Assembly: GCF_014197755.1 (NCBI RefSeq) | Contig: NZ_JACIGE010000005.1 | Location: forward strand, 62,001-126,000 | Source of the DNA: Rhodocyclus tenuis | Lineage (GTDB): Bacteria; Pseudomonadota; Gammaproteobacteria; Burkholderiales; Rhodocyclaceae | Direction of reading: 5' to 3' | Length of the DNA stretch: 64,000 nt | Shown: piece by piece, positions 37,000-46,817 of the stretch | Numbering within the stretch: position 1 is the first letter of the stretch | How the letters are laid out: the number at the start of each line of letters is the position of its first letter | Notes under the pieces: generated by a model | The model's input: the letters and a program-made list of their open reading frames with translations, nothing else | Database searches by the model: none | Told to the model about the DNA's origin: nothing | Translations under genes and position numbers: made by a program

Positions 37000-37218
37000 T
37001 TACTTCGCTTCCGGAGCCGCTGCCGGGGCGATTGCTGGTGCAGCCTGCTGGACGACCGCCGGCTTGGCGAGCGGGAACTCGCTCCACCACGCTTTCAGAC
37101 GACCGTCTGCGTACAGCAGCGTGTGAATCAGCACGGCGAGCAGCGCCGCGAAGAGCAGACCGATGGGGAGACCGACGGTGGGTTTGACGACCAACCAGAT
37201 TTTGCCGTTTGTAGCCAT
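37000..37218 (-). CDS. pucA: Light-harvesting complex (LH2-type) alpha subunit
   Basis: This is a small inner-membrane antenna protein that binds bacteriochlorophyll a and carotenoid. The 72-residue product begins MATNGKIWLVVKPTVGLP, the LH2 alpha pattern (GKIWxVVxPxVG), and has one membrane helix with the bacteriochlorophyll-ligand His in AVLIHTLLYAD (H31), then WW near the interface. A C-terminal Ala/Pro-rich extension of about 20 residues follows, as known for some betaproteobacterial LH2 alpha subunits. ATG 37218 has a near-perfect AGGAGGT. LH1 (pufA) is less likely because the LH1 N-terminus (MWRIWxLFDPRR type) is absent. Confidence 0.92.
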   Translation of the reverse strand: MATNGKIWLVVKPTVGLPIGLLFAALLAVLIHTLLYADGRLKAWWSEFPLAKPAVVQQAAPAIAPAAAPEAK

Positions 37219-37229
37219 GTCGATACCTC

Positions 37230-37424
37230 CTAGCCCAGATAAGGAAGAACGGACTGGGCAAGCAGCGCGCCGCCCTTGCCCCACGGATGTGCCGCGTAAA
37301 CCAGCACGTGTGCGACCAGCGCAATGCCGACGAAAATGCGGAAGCCGTTGATGACGTAGGTGTGAAGCTCTTCAGCTTCGGCAACGGTCAGGCCTGTCGG
37401 CCAGACTTTATTAGCATCTGCCAT
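37230..37424 (-). CDS. pucB: Light-harvesting complex (LH2-type) beta subunit
   Basis: This is the beta antenna partner of pucA. The 64-residue product has the conserved TGLTVAEAEELHTYVINGFRI N-terminal segment (His ligand or interface) and one membrane helix with the ligand His in VAHVLVYAAHPWGK. It then carries a hydrophobic tail (ALLAQSVLPYLG) that makes it longer than the usual 46-55 residues. AGGAGGT precedes the ATG. It lies 11 bases upstream of pucA in the standard beta-alpha order. Other photosynthesis genes (bch, crt, pufLM, pucC) are not in the window. Confidence 0.93.
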   Translation of the reverse strand: MADANKVWPTGLTVAEAEELHTYVINGFRIFVGIALVAHVLVYAAHPWGKGGALLAQSVLPYLG

Positions 37425-37840
37425 GAAAAATACCTCCTGATAAGCCTTTCGGCTGAAATCGCGCAATTCCCGCGCGGCAAGGACATCCCCTCAAATTCAC
37501 GGTGGGAGGCCGTGAAGCCTCACGCGCGATCTTTCGCGTAGTTTCCTGTGGCGGGGGCTATGCGATCTGTCACGTGTGTGTAACTGGCAGCGACAAATTA
37601 AGCTTCTTGATCGAAGCCTCAAAACACTTGTTCTTCTATCGAAATTCGCGGCTTTCTTCTAAGTAATCGCGAAAATCGGCAAGGTCGGGAAGGAGCAGGT
37701 GACAGAGCAGGGGCGCGGGCGCGCCGGCTGGTTCGCCAACGCGCCCGGCGACGGACGGTCTGCTTTGACGGCCAGCGCCGGCGCTGAAAAGGCCGGCCGC
37801 CCGGCGGCCCGGGCGCTGGCGATCCGTCTTTGTCTGGCGC
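37425..37840. other. 416-base intergenic region upstream of pucB
   Basis: No gene is visible. The part next to pucB should hold the oxygen/light-regulated puc promoter. I looked for PpsR-type TGT-N12-ACA and FNR-type sites and found only near misses (TGT-N11-ACA at 37579-37595 and a single TTGAT half-site at 37608-37612). The right end (37787-37810) holds a GC-rich hairpin that may terminate the GST gene. Sequence between 37425 and 37660 is clearly more A+T-rich than the surroundings, as expected of a regulatory region. Confidence 0.5.
37787..37810 (-). terminator. Possible terminator of the GST gene
   Basis: On the minus strand GGCCGC pairs with GCGGCC around a 3-base loop, and a TTTT run follows after a few GC bases. 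It lies about 30 bases after the GST stop codon. The T-run is short, so this is only a candidate. Confidence 0.4.
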
Positions 37841-38515
37841 CTAGTCGCGCGCGCCGCCGTACTCGCTGGCGATGCGGTCGTAGTGTTCGTGCGCCTCGGT
37901 TTCGGCCAGTGCCGCGACGTACCATTCCTGCATCGCCGGGTGCGCGAGCATGGTGTCGCGATAGGCGGCGGCGATCGGCGGCAGCGGCACGTTGTAGATG
38001 TGCAGGCGCCAAACGATAGGCGCGAACATCGCGTCGGCCACCGACAGCTCGCCGAACAGATACGGCCCGTCGCCGCTGACGAAGCTCGTTCTCGCCTCGC
38101 TCCAGATCTCGACGATGCGGTCGATGTCGCGCTGCACTTCCGGCGTTGCCGGTTTGCCCTTGAGTTTGAGCTTCAGGTTCATCGGCATCGCCGTGCGCAG
38201 GCGCACGAATCCGGCGTGCGTCTCGGCGGAAATGCTGCGCGCGCGGGCGCGCGCCCTGGCGTCGGCCGGCCACGTGCGCGGCTCGATCTCGGCAAGGTAC
38301 TCGGCGATGGCGATGCTCTCCCATATCTGGAAGCCGTCGACGTGCAGGCTGGGAACGCGCGCGTTGCCGGCGAGCGGTTTCAGCGCCGCGTTGTACTCGC
38401 GCCCAGCCACCGAAACCATGTGCTCGGTGAAGGGAATGCCGAAGTGCTTCAACAGCAGCCACGGTCGCAGCGACCACGACGAGTAGTTCTTGTTGCCGAT
38501 GTACAGATCGAGCAT
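37841..38515 (-). CDS. Glutathione S-transferase family protein
   Basis: The 224-residue product has a thioredoxin-like N-terminal half (MLDLYIGNKNYSSWSLRPWLLL, with the SSWSLRPW catalytic-site region and the VPSLHVDGFQIWESIAIAEYLAE glutathione-binding part) and a helical C-terminal half (LFGELSVADAMFAPIVWRLH). The substrate cannot be told from sequence. It is transcribed away from the marR-like gene; a palindromic candidate operator (38622-38639) lies between the two, so the MarR protein might control it. Confidence 0.92.
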   Translation of the reverse strand: MLDLYIGNKNYSSWSLRPWLLLKHFGIPFTEHMVSVAGREYNAALKPLAGNARVPSLHVDGFQIWESIAIAEYLAEIEPRTWPADARARARARSISAETHAGFVRLRTAMPMNLKLKLKGKPATPEVQRDIDRIVEIWSEARTSFVSGDGPYLFGELSVADAMFAPIVWRLHIYNVPLPPIAAAYRDTMLAHPAMQEWYVAALAETEAHEHYDRIASEYGGARD

Positions 38516-38621
38516 GGCGTTTCCCTTCCGCTGAAATGGGTTCAGGTGCGTGCCGCAACGGGTGTGCGGACTGATTGCTCATTATCTCGCCGGCGATTTT
38601 CGAATGGAATCATCCGAACGG

Positions 38622-38639
38622 TTGACAACTTGTTGTCAA
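38622..38639. promoter_or_regulatory. Palindromic candidate operator in the GST/MarR divergent region
   Basis: TTGACAAC-TT-GTTGTCAA is a perfect 8+8 inverted repeat whose arms also contain TTGACA -35-like hexamers on both strands. It lies 46 bases before the MarR-type gene and 106 before the GST gene. A second, smaller repeat GGAAAC-TG-GTTTCC is at 38644-38657. MarR proteins usually bind such repeats in their own divergent promoter. Confidence 0.55.
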
Positions 38640-38685
38640 TAACGGAAACTGGTTTCCAATCAGTCGGGATCAAAGGAGTGTGTTC

Positions 38686-39150
38686 ATGGAACAAGCGAAA
38701 CTGTTGAGCGATACCGTGCTCGCGATCTTCCGCGCCAACGGCCGCCTGATCGCCTGGGGCGACCATTTTGCCGCAGCGCAGGCGCTGACCAGTGCGCGCT
38801 GGCAGATGCTCGGCGCGCTGGCGCTCGCCGGCGAGCCGCTGACGGCGCCGCAGATCGCCGACAGCATGGGCGTCAGCCGGCAGGGCGCGCAGAAGCAGCT
38901 CAACCTGCTGTTCGCCGACGGCCTGCTCACGCGCACGCCGAACCCGGCGCATCAGCGCTCGCCGCTCTACTGGCTGAGCGCCGCCGGGCAGCAATGCTTC
39001 AACGAGGTCGACAGCCGCTGGCGCCAACATGCGCTGAAAGTTGCCGCCAGCTTTGCGCCGGGCGAACTGGAAAGCGTGCAGCGCCTGCTCGACAAGCTCG
39101 CCAGCCTGCATCCCCCTGAAGACGCGAAAGGAGAAAACGATGCGCGCTAA
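38686..39150 (+). CDS. MarR-family transcriptional regulator
   Basis: The 154-residue product has a winged helix of the MarR type: LTSARWQMLGALALAGEPLTAPQIADSMGVSRQGAQKQLNLLFADGLLTRTPNP, then the wing HQRSPLYWLSAAG and a helical dimerisation end. AGGAG seven bases before ATG 38686 supports the start. The 3' end overlaps the next gene by 11 bases, so the membrane protein downstream is translated with it. A palindrome in the promoter region is a likely autoregulatory operator. The ligand is unknown. Confidence 0.92.
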   Translation: MEQAKLLSDTVLAIFRANGRLIAWGDHFAAAQALTSARWQMLGALALAGEPLTAPQIADSMGVSRQGAQKQLNLLFADGLLTRTPNPAHQRSPLYWLSAAGQQCFNEVDSRWRQHALKVAASFAPGELESVQRLLDKLASLHPPEDAKGENDAR

Positions 39151-39595
39151 ATTGCACGGACTGATCGGCAGCGCAGCCTGGCTGTGCATTGCCGGCTTCT
39201 GGAGTTCGACACTGATTGCCGAACTGTTCCTTTCACCGGCGGCGGTGGTGACGGTGAAGACCAGCATCGCCTGGTCGCTGCTGGCTTTCGTGCCACTGAT
39301 GATCGCCACTGCCGGCAGCGGCTTCGCGCTGGCCGCCGGACGCAGCGAACCGCTGCTTGCCGGCAAGCGCCGGCGCATGCCGCTGATCGGTGCCAACGGT
39401 CTGCTGGTGCTCGTTCCCGCCGCGCTCTATCTGCAGGCGAAGGCGGTCGCCGGTGAGTTCGACACCGCTTTCTACGTGGTGCAGGGCGTCGAACTGCTGG
39501 CCGGTGCGCTCAACCTGTGGCTGATCGGCAGGAGCCTGCGCGATGGTTTGCGCCTGCGCGCGCAGGCACGCTCGCGAGGCTTTGTCTCGGCCTGA
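39140..39595 (+). CDS. Small four-helix membrane protein of unknown function
   Basis: The 151-residue product has about four hydrophobic segments (around 8-30, 40-60, 75-95 and 110-130; GLIGSAAWLCIAGFWSSTLIA, SIAWSLLAFVPLMIATAG, GANGLLVLVPAALYL) and a basic C-terminus. I do not recognise a named family. AAGGAG precedes ATG 39140, inside the end of the marR-like gene. The overlap suggests that the regulator controls this protein, perhaps in a response to a membrane-active compound. Confidence 0.8.
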   Translation: MRAKLHGLIGSAAWLCIAGFWSSTLIAELFLSPAAVVTVKTSIAWSLLAFVPLMIATAGSGFALAAGRSEPLLAGKRRRMPLIGANGLLVLVPAALYLQAKAVAGEFDTAFYVVQGVELLAGALNLWLIGRSLRDGLRLRAQARSRGFVSA

Positions 39596-39624
39596 TTGCG
39601 CCTCCGGCGCCCGCCGAGCGGCGG

Positions 39625-40326
39625 CTACGTCGCCAGCGGCTTCGCCAGATGCTTGGCCGCCTCGCGCCGGCTGAGCGGAGAGAGCACGCTGCCGGCGCCG
39701 GCGAGAAAATCACCGACTGCTGCGGGGTCGTGCCGCGCGAAGTCGCGCAGCGCCCAGCCGATCGCCTTGCGGATGAAGAAATCAGCCGCGCCGGCCTGCG
39801 CCAGCGCGTAGCCGAACAGGCGTTCACGGTCGGTCTCGTCGCGCCAGCCGAGTTGGTGCAGCAGCGCGACGCGGCGCACCCACAGGTTGTCGTGGCGCAG
39901 CGCGGCGTCCATCGCCGCCTGGGCCGCCTGCGTCGTCAGTTCGTCACGGCGCGCGCGGCGGACGATCTTGCCGACGATGCTGGCCAACCCGTCGACGCTG
40001 TCCCACCACGATTTCTGCTGCACCAGCGCGAGCAGCGCGTCGACATCGGCGAGCCCGAGCTGCGCCTGCTGGCGCGCGAGCAGGTCGACGGCGGTGTACT
40101 GGCATTCGCGCTCGGCGTGGTCCCATAGTTCGCTGGCGGCGGCGAGCAGCTCCCCGGCGCTTTGCGGCACGCGCAGCAGCGGCGCCAACGCCTGGCGGCG
40201 CGCCGGCGTCTGGATGCCGAAGAAAACGAAGCGATTGCGCATGTACGCCTGCATCGCCAGTGCGCGCGCCGGATCGGCCAGCGGCAGCAGGGTGGCGCGT
40301 ACTTCGCTGCAAAAAAGTGATTCCAT
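39625..40326 (-). CDS. AlkD-like DNA alkylation repair protein (HEAT repeats)
   Basis: The 233-residue product matches the AlkD-type DNA glycosylase family, which excises N3- and N7-alkylated bases without base flipping. It has ALAMQAYMRNRFVFFGIQTPARR, WDHAERECQYTAVDLL, WWDSVDGLASIVGKIV and DNLWVRRVALLHQL, and ends FFIRKAIGWALRDFARHDP. These are the HEAT-repeat helices with the conserved Trp, Asp and Arg of the DNA-binding cleft. ATG 40326 is chosen from family length; the open frame upstream reads across the urtA promoter. Confidence 0.92.
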   Translation of the reverse strand: MESLFCSEVRATLLPLADPARALAMQAYMRNRFVFFGIQTPARRQALAPLLRVPQSAGELLAAASELWDHAERECQYTAVDLLARQQAQLGLADVDALLALVQQKSWWDSVDGLASIVGKIVRRARRDELTTQAAQAAMDAALRHDNLWVRRVALLHQLGWRDETDRERLFGYALAQAGAADFFIRKAIGWALRDFARHDPAAVGDFLAGAGSVLSPLSRREAAKHLAKPLAT

Positions 40327-40373
40327 TTCAATGCCCTTTCCAGACAGGCCGGCTGGCGGCGACTGCCGCTGGC

Positions 40374-40430
40374 CTACGCAATCTGACGTATTTTCGCCGC
40401 ACGGCTCGCTCCGTAATCTGGCGCTGCACC
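40374..40430 (+). promoter_or_regulatory. urtA promoter with TACG-N8-CGTA operator
   Basis: The inverted repeat TACG (40375-40378) N8 CGTA (40387-40390), extended to CTACGCAAT...CGTATT, lies about 97 bases before urtA. Exactly 37 bases from the first C comes CCGTAATCTGGC and then GCTGCACC. The same elements with the same 37-base offset precede urtB. If CCGTAATCT marks the -10 region, the repeat is centred near -42, the usual place for a LuxR/NarL-type activator. No dyad of this kind was noticed in front of non-urea genes, but no full search was done. Confidence 0.6.
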
Positions 40431-40483
40431 GGACACGAAAGCCGTCCGCCACCGCCCGATCACCCACCGCCCAAGGAGCTTCC

Positions 40484-41758
40484 ATGCGCAATCGTCGCAA
40501 CTTCATCAAGGCAACCGCCCTCACCATCGCGCTGGCCGGCGCCGGCCTTGCCAGCTTTACCGCCCACGCTGCCGAAGACACGATCAAGGTCGGCGTGCTG
40601 CACTCGCTTTCCGGCACCATGGCCATTTCCGAGACCGCGCTCAAGGAAACGGTACTGATGACCATCGACGAGATCAACAAGTCCGGTGGCGTTCTCGGCA
40701 AAAAGCTCGAACCCGTCGTCGTCGACCCGGCGTCGAACTGGCCGCTGTTCGCCGAAAAGGCGCGTCAGCTGCTGTCGAAGGACAAGGTCGCCGTCACCTT
40801 CGGCTGCTGGACTTCGGTATCACGCAAGTCGGTGCTGCCAGTCTACAAGGAACTGAACGGCCTGCTCTTCTACCCGGTACAGTACGAAGGTGAAGAGCTC
40901 GAAAAGAACGTCTTCTACACCGGCGCCGCGCCCAACCAGCAGGCGATCCCGGCGGTTGAATACCTGATGAGCAAGGACGGCGGCGAGGCCAAGCGCTTCG
41001 TCCTGCTCGGCACCGACTACGTCTACCCGCGCACCACCAACAAGATCCTGCGCGCCTTCTTGAAGTCGAAGGGCGTCGCCGACGCCGACATCATGGAGGA
41101 CTACACGCCTTTCGGTCATAGCGACTATCAGACGATCATCGCCAAGATCAAGAAGTTCGCCGGCGAAGGCAAGAAGACGGCGGTCATCTCGACCATCAAC
41201 GGCGACTCGAACGTGCCCTTCTACAAGGAACTCGGCAACGCCGGCCTGAAGGCCACCGATGTGCCGGTCGTCGCCTTCTCGGTCGGCGAGGAAGAACTGC
41301 GCGGCGTCGACACCAAGCCGCTGGTTGGCCACCTGGCCTCGTGGAACTACTTCATGACGCTGAAGAACCCGGAGAACGCCAAGTTCGTCAAGCTCTACCA
41401 GGACTGGGCGAAGAAGCAGAAGCTGCCGAACGCCGACAAGGTCGTCACCAACGACCCGATGGAAGCGACCTACATCGGCATCCACATGTGGAAGCAGGCA
41501 GTCGAGAAGGCCAAGTCGACCGACACCGACAAGGTCATCGCCGCGATGGGCGGCCAGACCTTCAAGGCACCGTCGGGCTTCACCATCAAGATGGACGAGA
41601 AGAACCACCACCTGCACAAGCCGGTGTTCATCGGCGAAGTGCGCGCCGACGGCCAGTTCAACGTCGTCTGGAAGACGCCCGGCCCGGTCAAGGCGGCACC
41701 GTGGAGCCCGTACATCGCCGGCAACGACAAGAAGAAGGACGAGCCGGAAGTGAAGTAA
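40484..41758 (+). CDS. urtA: Urea ABC transporter substrate-binding protein UrtA
   Basis: UrtA is the periplasmic urea-binding protein of the high-affinity UrtABCDE importer. The 424-residue product has a twin-arginine-like signal (MRNRRNFIKATALTIALAG, cleavage near AHA) and the family sequence IKVGVLHSLSGTMAISE, WTSVSRKSVLPVY, NGLLFYPVQYEGEE, GTDYVYPRTTNKIL, YTPFGHSDYQTIIAKIKKF and NDPMEATYIGIHMWKQAV. AAGGAG precedes ATG 40484. Unlike in most genomes it is not next to urtB; a terminator follows at once and urtBCDE begin 12.8 kb further on. Confidence 0.97.
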   Translation: MRNRRNFIKATALTIALAGAGLASFTAHAAEDTIKVGVLHSLSGTMAISETALKETVLMTIDEINKSGGVLGKKLEPVVVDPASNWPLFAEKARQLLSKDKVAVTFGCWTSVSRKSVLPVYKELNGLLFYPVQYEGEELEKNVFYTGAAPNQQAIPAVEYLMSKDGGEAKRFVLLGTDYVYPRTTNKILRAFLKSKGVADADIMEDYTPFGHSDYQTIIAKIKKFAGEGKKTAVISTINGDSNVPFYKELGNAGLKATDVPVVAFSVGEEELRGVDTKPLVGHLASWNYFMTLKNPENAKFVKLYQDWAKKQKLPNADKVVTNDPMEATYIGIHMWKQAVEKAKSTDTDKVIAAMGGQTFKAPSGFTIKMDEKNHHLHKPVFIGEVRADGQFNVVWKTPGPVKAAPWSPYIAGNDKKKDEPEVK

Positions 41759-41785
41759 GCGGCGCTCGTCGCTGCGTTAAACAGG

Positions 41786-41810
41786 ACGGGGGCTGTGGCC
41801 CCCGTTTTTA
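41786..41810 (+). terminator. Intrinsic terminator of urtA
   Basis: ACGGGGGC pairs with GCCCCCGT around a 4-base loop (TGTG), followed by TTTTT. It lies 28 bases after the urtA stop and makes urtA a single-gene transcript. Confidence 0.93.
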
Positions 41811-41974
41811 TTCTTCACCAGGACGTTGTTGTTTGCTGGTTTGCAGCTGTAATGACTGATGGCGAGCGAGCCAATCCGGACCTTGGTGCCTTTGGAAAAC
41901 GGTCGCTCAATGTTCGAGGCGAGCCGCAAAGTGCAGCTTGCCGCACTTTGTCGGTTCGACCGAGGGCTTCGGCG

Positions 41975-42292
41975 TCATGTGGCCTTATGAGGAACAAGCT
42001 TGACCTGGAGATCGCAGCCGACAGCGGCTGCGTATTTCTTCAGCGTTGCCAATGACGGCGCGTGGCGGCCCGCCGCCTCGAGACGTGAAATCGCGCTCTT
42101 GGTGGTGCCCATGCGTTCGGCCACGGCGTCTTGGGTCATGCCCGCTTTGGCGCGAGCCTCGAGCATTTGCCCAGCCAACGCGTACTCAAGCTGAAGACTG
42201 TCGTATTCCTCGGCGAAGTCCGGGCGCTTGCTTGCGGATGCAAGGAACTCGGCGTGGTTATGAGGAACGGGTTTGTATTTCAGGTCAGCCAT
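41975..42292 (-). CDS. XRE-family HTH antitoxin (HigA-like)
   Basis: The 105-residue product has a C-terminal helix-turn-helix of the Cro/XRE type (MTQDAVAERMGTTKSAISRLEA, then HAPSLATLKKYAAAVGCDL) and an N-terminal helical arm (EFLASASKRPDFAEEYDSL) likely to contact the toxin. It overlaps the toxin gene by 8 bases, toxin first, the HigBA order. It is probably the antitoxin and autorepressor; the palindrome at 42619-42636 is a candidate operator. Confidence 0.88.
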   Translation of the reverse strand: MADLKYKPVPHNHAEFLASASKRPDFAEEYDSLQLEYALAGQMLEARAKAGMTQDAVAERMGTTKSAISRLEAAGRHAPSLATLKKYAAAVGCDLQVKLVPHKAT

Positions 42293-42611
42293 GCTGCACC
42301 TCCTTAAGGCGTCTGCGAGCGAGCTTCAAGTCGCTGTCAGGGGTTTGCTGCGTCTTCTTGATGAATGCGTGCAAGACAAGCACTCGCTTTCCAACCAGAT
42401 AGCAGTAGAACGCTCGACCAATGCCGGTGCGACCACGTGGCCGAAGCTCGAACAGGCCATCGCCGAAGGCGCGCGAGTGTGGCAATCGAAGGCTTGGCCC
42501 GTATTCGGCCAGAAGTTCAACCAGACGGGCGTAGTCAGCGAGCACATCCACGGGCCACTCCAGGATCTCGGCGCGCACCCGTTCGTGGAAGTAGTCGATC
42601 TGGTATGTCAT
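42285..42611 (-). CDS. RelE/HigB (Gp49-like) toxin
   Basis: The 108-residue product MTYQIDYFHERVRAEILEWP...LPHSRAFGDGLFELRPRGRTGIGRAFYCYLVGKRVLVLHAFIKKTQ has the Gp49/HigB pattern: a helix pair, then the LFELR strand, the RAFYCY strand and the HAFIKKTQ catalytic-face end with basic residues. By family it is a ribosome-dependent mRNA interferase. ATG 42611 is used; an in-frame start five codons upstream (42626) would place part of the gene in the palindrome. The pair lies between urtA and katG. Confidence 0.88.
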   Translation of the reverse strand: MTYQIDYFHERVRAEILEWPVDVLADYARLVELLAEYGPSLRLPHSRAFGDGLFELRPRGRTGIGRAFYCYLVGKRVLVLHAFIKKTQQTPDSDLKLARRRLKEVQHG

Positions 42612-42618
42612 GCCGGAT

Positions 42619-42636
42619 GTTAGCAAGCGCGCTAAC
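42619..42636. promoter_or_regulatory. Palindromic candidate operator of the HigBA-like pair
   Basis: GTTAGC-N6-GCTAAC is a perfect 6+6 inverted repeat directly upstream of the toxin start at 42611. Toxin-antitoxin pairs are usually repressed through such a site by the XRE antitoxin, so this is the probable operator. Confidence 0.5.
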
Positions 42637-42798
42637 CGCTCGCAAGGTGAACCCTATGACGCCGAACGTAGAGGTGACTATGCCATGGCGTCGACGTCAG
42701 CAAGCCGCTCCTGGCGGAAAGCATCCGTTCCGATCAACGCGATTCATCTGACGGCAGAGGCATCGCATCGTTCGCAGACGGTGCCTGCGGCAGTCTCT

Positions 42799-42827
42799 CT
42801 GGCGAAGGCCGATCGGGCCTTCGCCAG
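42799..42827. other. 12-bp hairpin downstream of katG
   Basis: CTGGCGAAGGCC pairs with GGCCTTCGCCAG around a 5-base loop. It lies 43 bases after the katG stop (katG is on the minus strand). No T-run follows on the minus strand, so it is not a clear intrinsic terminator; it could stabilise the 3' end of the mRNA. Confidence 0.5.
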
Positions 42828-42869
42828 TGGGTTTGCGCTGATTCGCAGTGAGTTGATTCGCCGACAGCT

Positions 42870-45156
<2,287 letters not shown>

Positions 45157-45186
45157 CGGGCGATCGTGGCATCGGCAGGATGTCCG

Positions 45187-45208
45187 GTCAGTGCGCATGC
45201 GCACTGAC
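45187..45208. repeat. Perfect 22-bp palindrome between allA and katG
   Basis: GTCAGTGCGCA and its exact inverted copy abut without a loop. It lies 70 bases downstream of the allA stop and 143 bases upstream of the katG start. It may be a regulator operator or, read on the minus strand, the base of a stem after the ureide operon. No T-run follows. Confidence 0.7.
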
Positions 45209-45278
45209 TGCGGGACCTCTGGCGGCTGGCCGGCATCGCTCAGCAGTTGCAACGCCGGCGCGCCGGGAGTGGTTGTGC

Positions 45279-45791
45279 TCAGAGGGCGATGCCAAGCCCC
45301 CAGGACGACAGGTCGATTTCCTCGCAGTTAGGGCCCGGGCCAAGCCGGTCGGCAACAAGAAAATCGCCGGCGCCAAGGGAGAGCAGCGGATGGTGCCAGA
45401 CGCCGCTGCGGAAATTGATTCCCTGGCAGCCATTGCTGACGAAGACCCGCAAGCTCTCCGCGGCCTGACGGGCTGATCCCGGTGCCTGTTCGGCGACGAC
45501 GACGACGAAAGCCTGTCCGTTCAATGGCATGAAAGCCTGCGAGCCGCGCGGGTGGCGCTCCAGACAGCTCAGCGTCAATGGCGTCCGCTGCGCGTTGGCG
45601 CGAAAGATACTCAGCGCCAGCCGTCCGTCCGTGTCGGCTTCAAGTTGTGCAAGGTCGCTAAAGCGCTGGCTGCTGCCCGCGTTGATTGCGTAGCTTGCGT
45701 GGCCGCTGCATTCGATCACCTGGCCGAATGGTGCGAAGGCTTTGGCACACAGAGGCAGCGCCGGCAGCAACTGTAGTTTGTCGCTGCTCAT
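45279..45791 (-). CDS. allA: Ureidoglycolate lyase AllA
   Basis: AllA cleaves ureidoglycolate to glyoxylate and urea, the last step of the allantoicase route of purine breakdown. The 170-residue product begins [20 protein letters not shown] and has [24 protein letters not shown], the metal-site region [15 protein letters not shown] and [21 protein letters not shown] 45791 overlaps the allantoicase stop by four bases (ATGA). It is last in the seven-gene GntR-ABC-alc-allA operon. Its product urea is the substrate of the Urt/urease system encoded on either side. Confidence 0.95.
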   Translation of the reverse strand: MSSDKLQLLPALPLCAKAFAPFGQVIECSGHASYAINAGSSQRFSDLAQLEADTDGRLALSIFRANAQRTPLTLSCLERHPRGSQAFMPLNGQAFVVVVAEQAPGSARQAAESLRVFVSNGCQGINFRSGVWHHPLLSLGAGDFLVADRLGPGPNCEEIDLSSWGLGIAL

Positions 45792-46810
45792 CTTCGCGCG
45801 ACCTCGCCCCAAAGACGTAGCCGTGAGACGCCGCCATCGGGATGCAGGTTGAGCCGGACATGGGTGACGTGGCCCAGCGCGGCCACGTCATCGCGGAAAA
45901 CATGAATATGGTCGGCCTGCAATTTCATTTCCGGCAGCAGCGTTGGCCAGAACTGCGCCTGCGCGACCAGCGCCTGCTCGCTCTGGCCGGGCGCGTGGCC
46001 GGCCTGCAACGAGCAGCGGTCGGGGAAATTGCCCTTGAAGTGCGCGGTGTCGATCTCGATACGGCGGATCGTTCCGGGCTGGCCGAGCGCGATGATGCAC
46101 CAGTCGAAGCCGGGTTCGCGACGGCGCCGGGTTTCCCAGCCCTCGCCTATGTCGGCGCCGCGGCCGGGCAGCAGCAGGTTGCTGGCAGCGCCGAAATGCG
46201 CGTCGTTCCAGGCGACCGGATAGCCACCGTTCAGGGCGGCAGCAAGATCGACCAGACCGTCGCCGGCCAGCGTCGGCGCGCCGGCCGGACGGCCATAGAC
46301 GCGTAGCCGTGCAACGCCGCCGTCGGGGAGGATGTTTAGGCGGACGTGGCTGATACAGAGCGGGCTGGCGAGCGCGATCAGGTGGTGCTGGTTGCCGCCG
46401 AGCGGCGTCGGCGGCAGCAGCGGCAGCCAGCTCTCGGCCAGCGCCGGGTCGCGGCCTTCGGGGCAGCCATCGAGCGCGGCGGCCGGCGGGTAATTGCCGG
46501 TGAAGAAGCTGGTGTCGATATCGACGCCGGCAAGGCAAGCGGGCCGCGCCAGCCGGACGACGCACCAGTCGTGCCCGGGACCGCGCTTGCGCCGCGATTC
46601 CCAGCCGTCCATCCACTTGCCGTTGGCGTCGTACTTGCCGGGAACGAAGATCGCCGGCTGCGGCTGCAGCAGGCGTGCCATCGGTGCGAAGAAATCATCG
46701 GAACAGGCGACGGTTTCGGCGCCCAGACGCGGGTCGGCGAGGTTGATCTGTTGCGCGGCCCAGGCCGGCAGTTCGGCAGCAGGCGCCGTAAGAATCGCGG
46801 ATTGATCCAT
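45788..46810 (-). CDS. alc: Allantoicase
   Basis: Allantoicase hydrolyses allantoate to ureidoglycolate and urea. The 340-residue product has two related jelly-roll domains, each with the family motif: first [24 protein letters not shown] with [13 protein letters not shown], then [23 protein letters not shown] with [13 protein letters not shown]. Each ends HVRLNxxPDGGVxRLRxxG. The start [17 protein letters not shown] is seven bases after the ABC-ATPase stop, and allA follows with a 4-base overlap. Allantoinase and uricase genes are not in the window. Confidence 0.96.
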   Translation of the reverse strand: MDQSAILTAPAAELPAWAAQQINLADPRLGAETVACSDDFFAPMARLLQPQPAIFVPGKYDANGKWMDGWESRRKRGPGHDWCVVRLARPACLAGVDIDTSFFTGNYPPAAALDGCPEGRDPALAESWLPLLPPTPLGGNQHHLIALASPLCISHVRLNILPDGGVARLRVYGRPAGAPTLAGDGLVDLAAALNGGYPVAWNDAHFGAASNLLLPGRGADIGEGWETRRRREPGFDWCIIALGQPGTIRRIEIDTAHFKGNFPDRCSLQAGHAPGQSEQALVAQAQFWPTLLPEMKLQADHIHVFRDDVAALGHVTHVRLNLHPDGGVSRLRLWGEVARR

Positions 46811-46817
46811 GGTGCAC

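Noticed and set aside
37579-37595. PpsR/CrtJ-like TGT...ACA element upstream of pucB
   Set aside because: The spacing is 11 bases, not 12, and no second copy is present, so the match is not above chance.
37608-37612. FNR-type TTGAT half-site upstream of pucB
   Set aside because: The second half-site ATCAA is missing at the required spacing.
36000-38600. LH1 (pufBA) instead of LH2 (pucBA)
   Set aside because: The alpha subunit has the GKIWxVVKPTVG start of LH2 and lacks the LH1-type N-terminus, and no pufLM follow.
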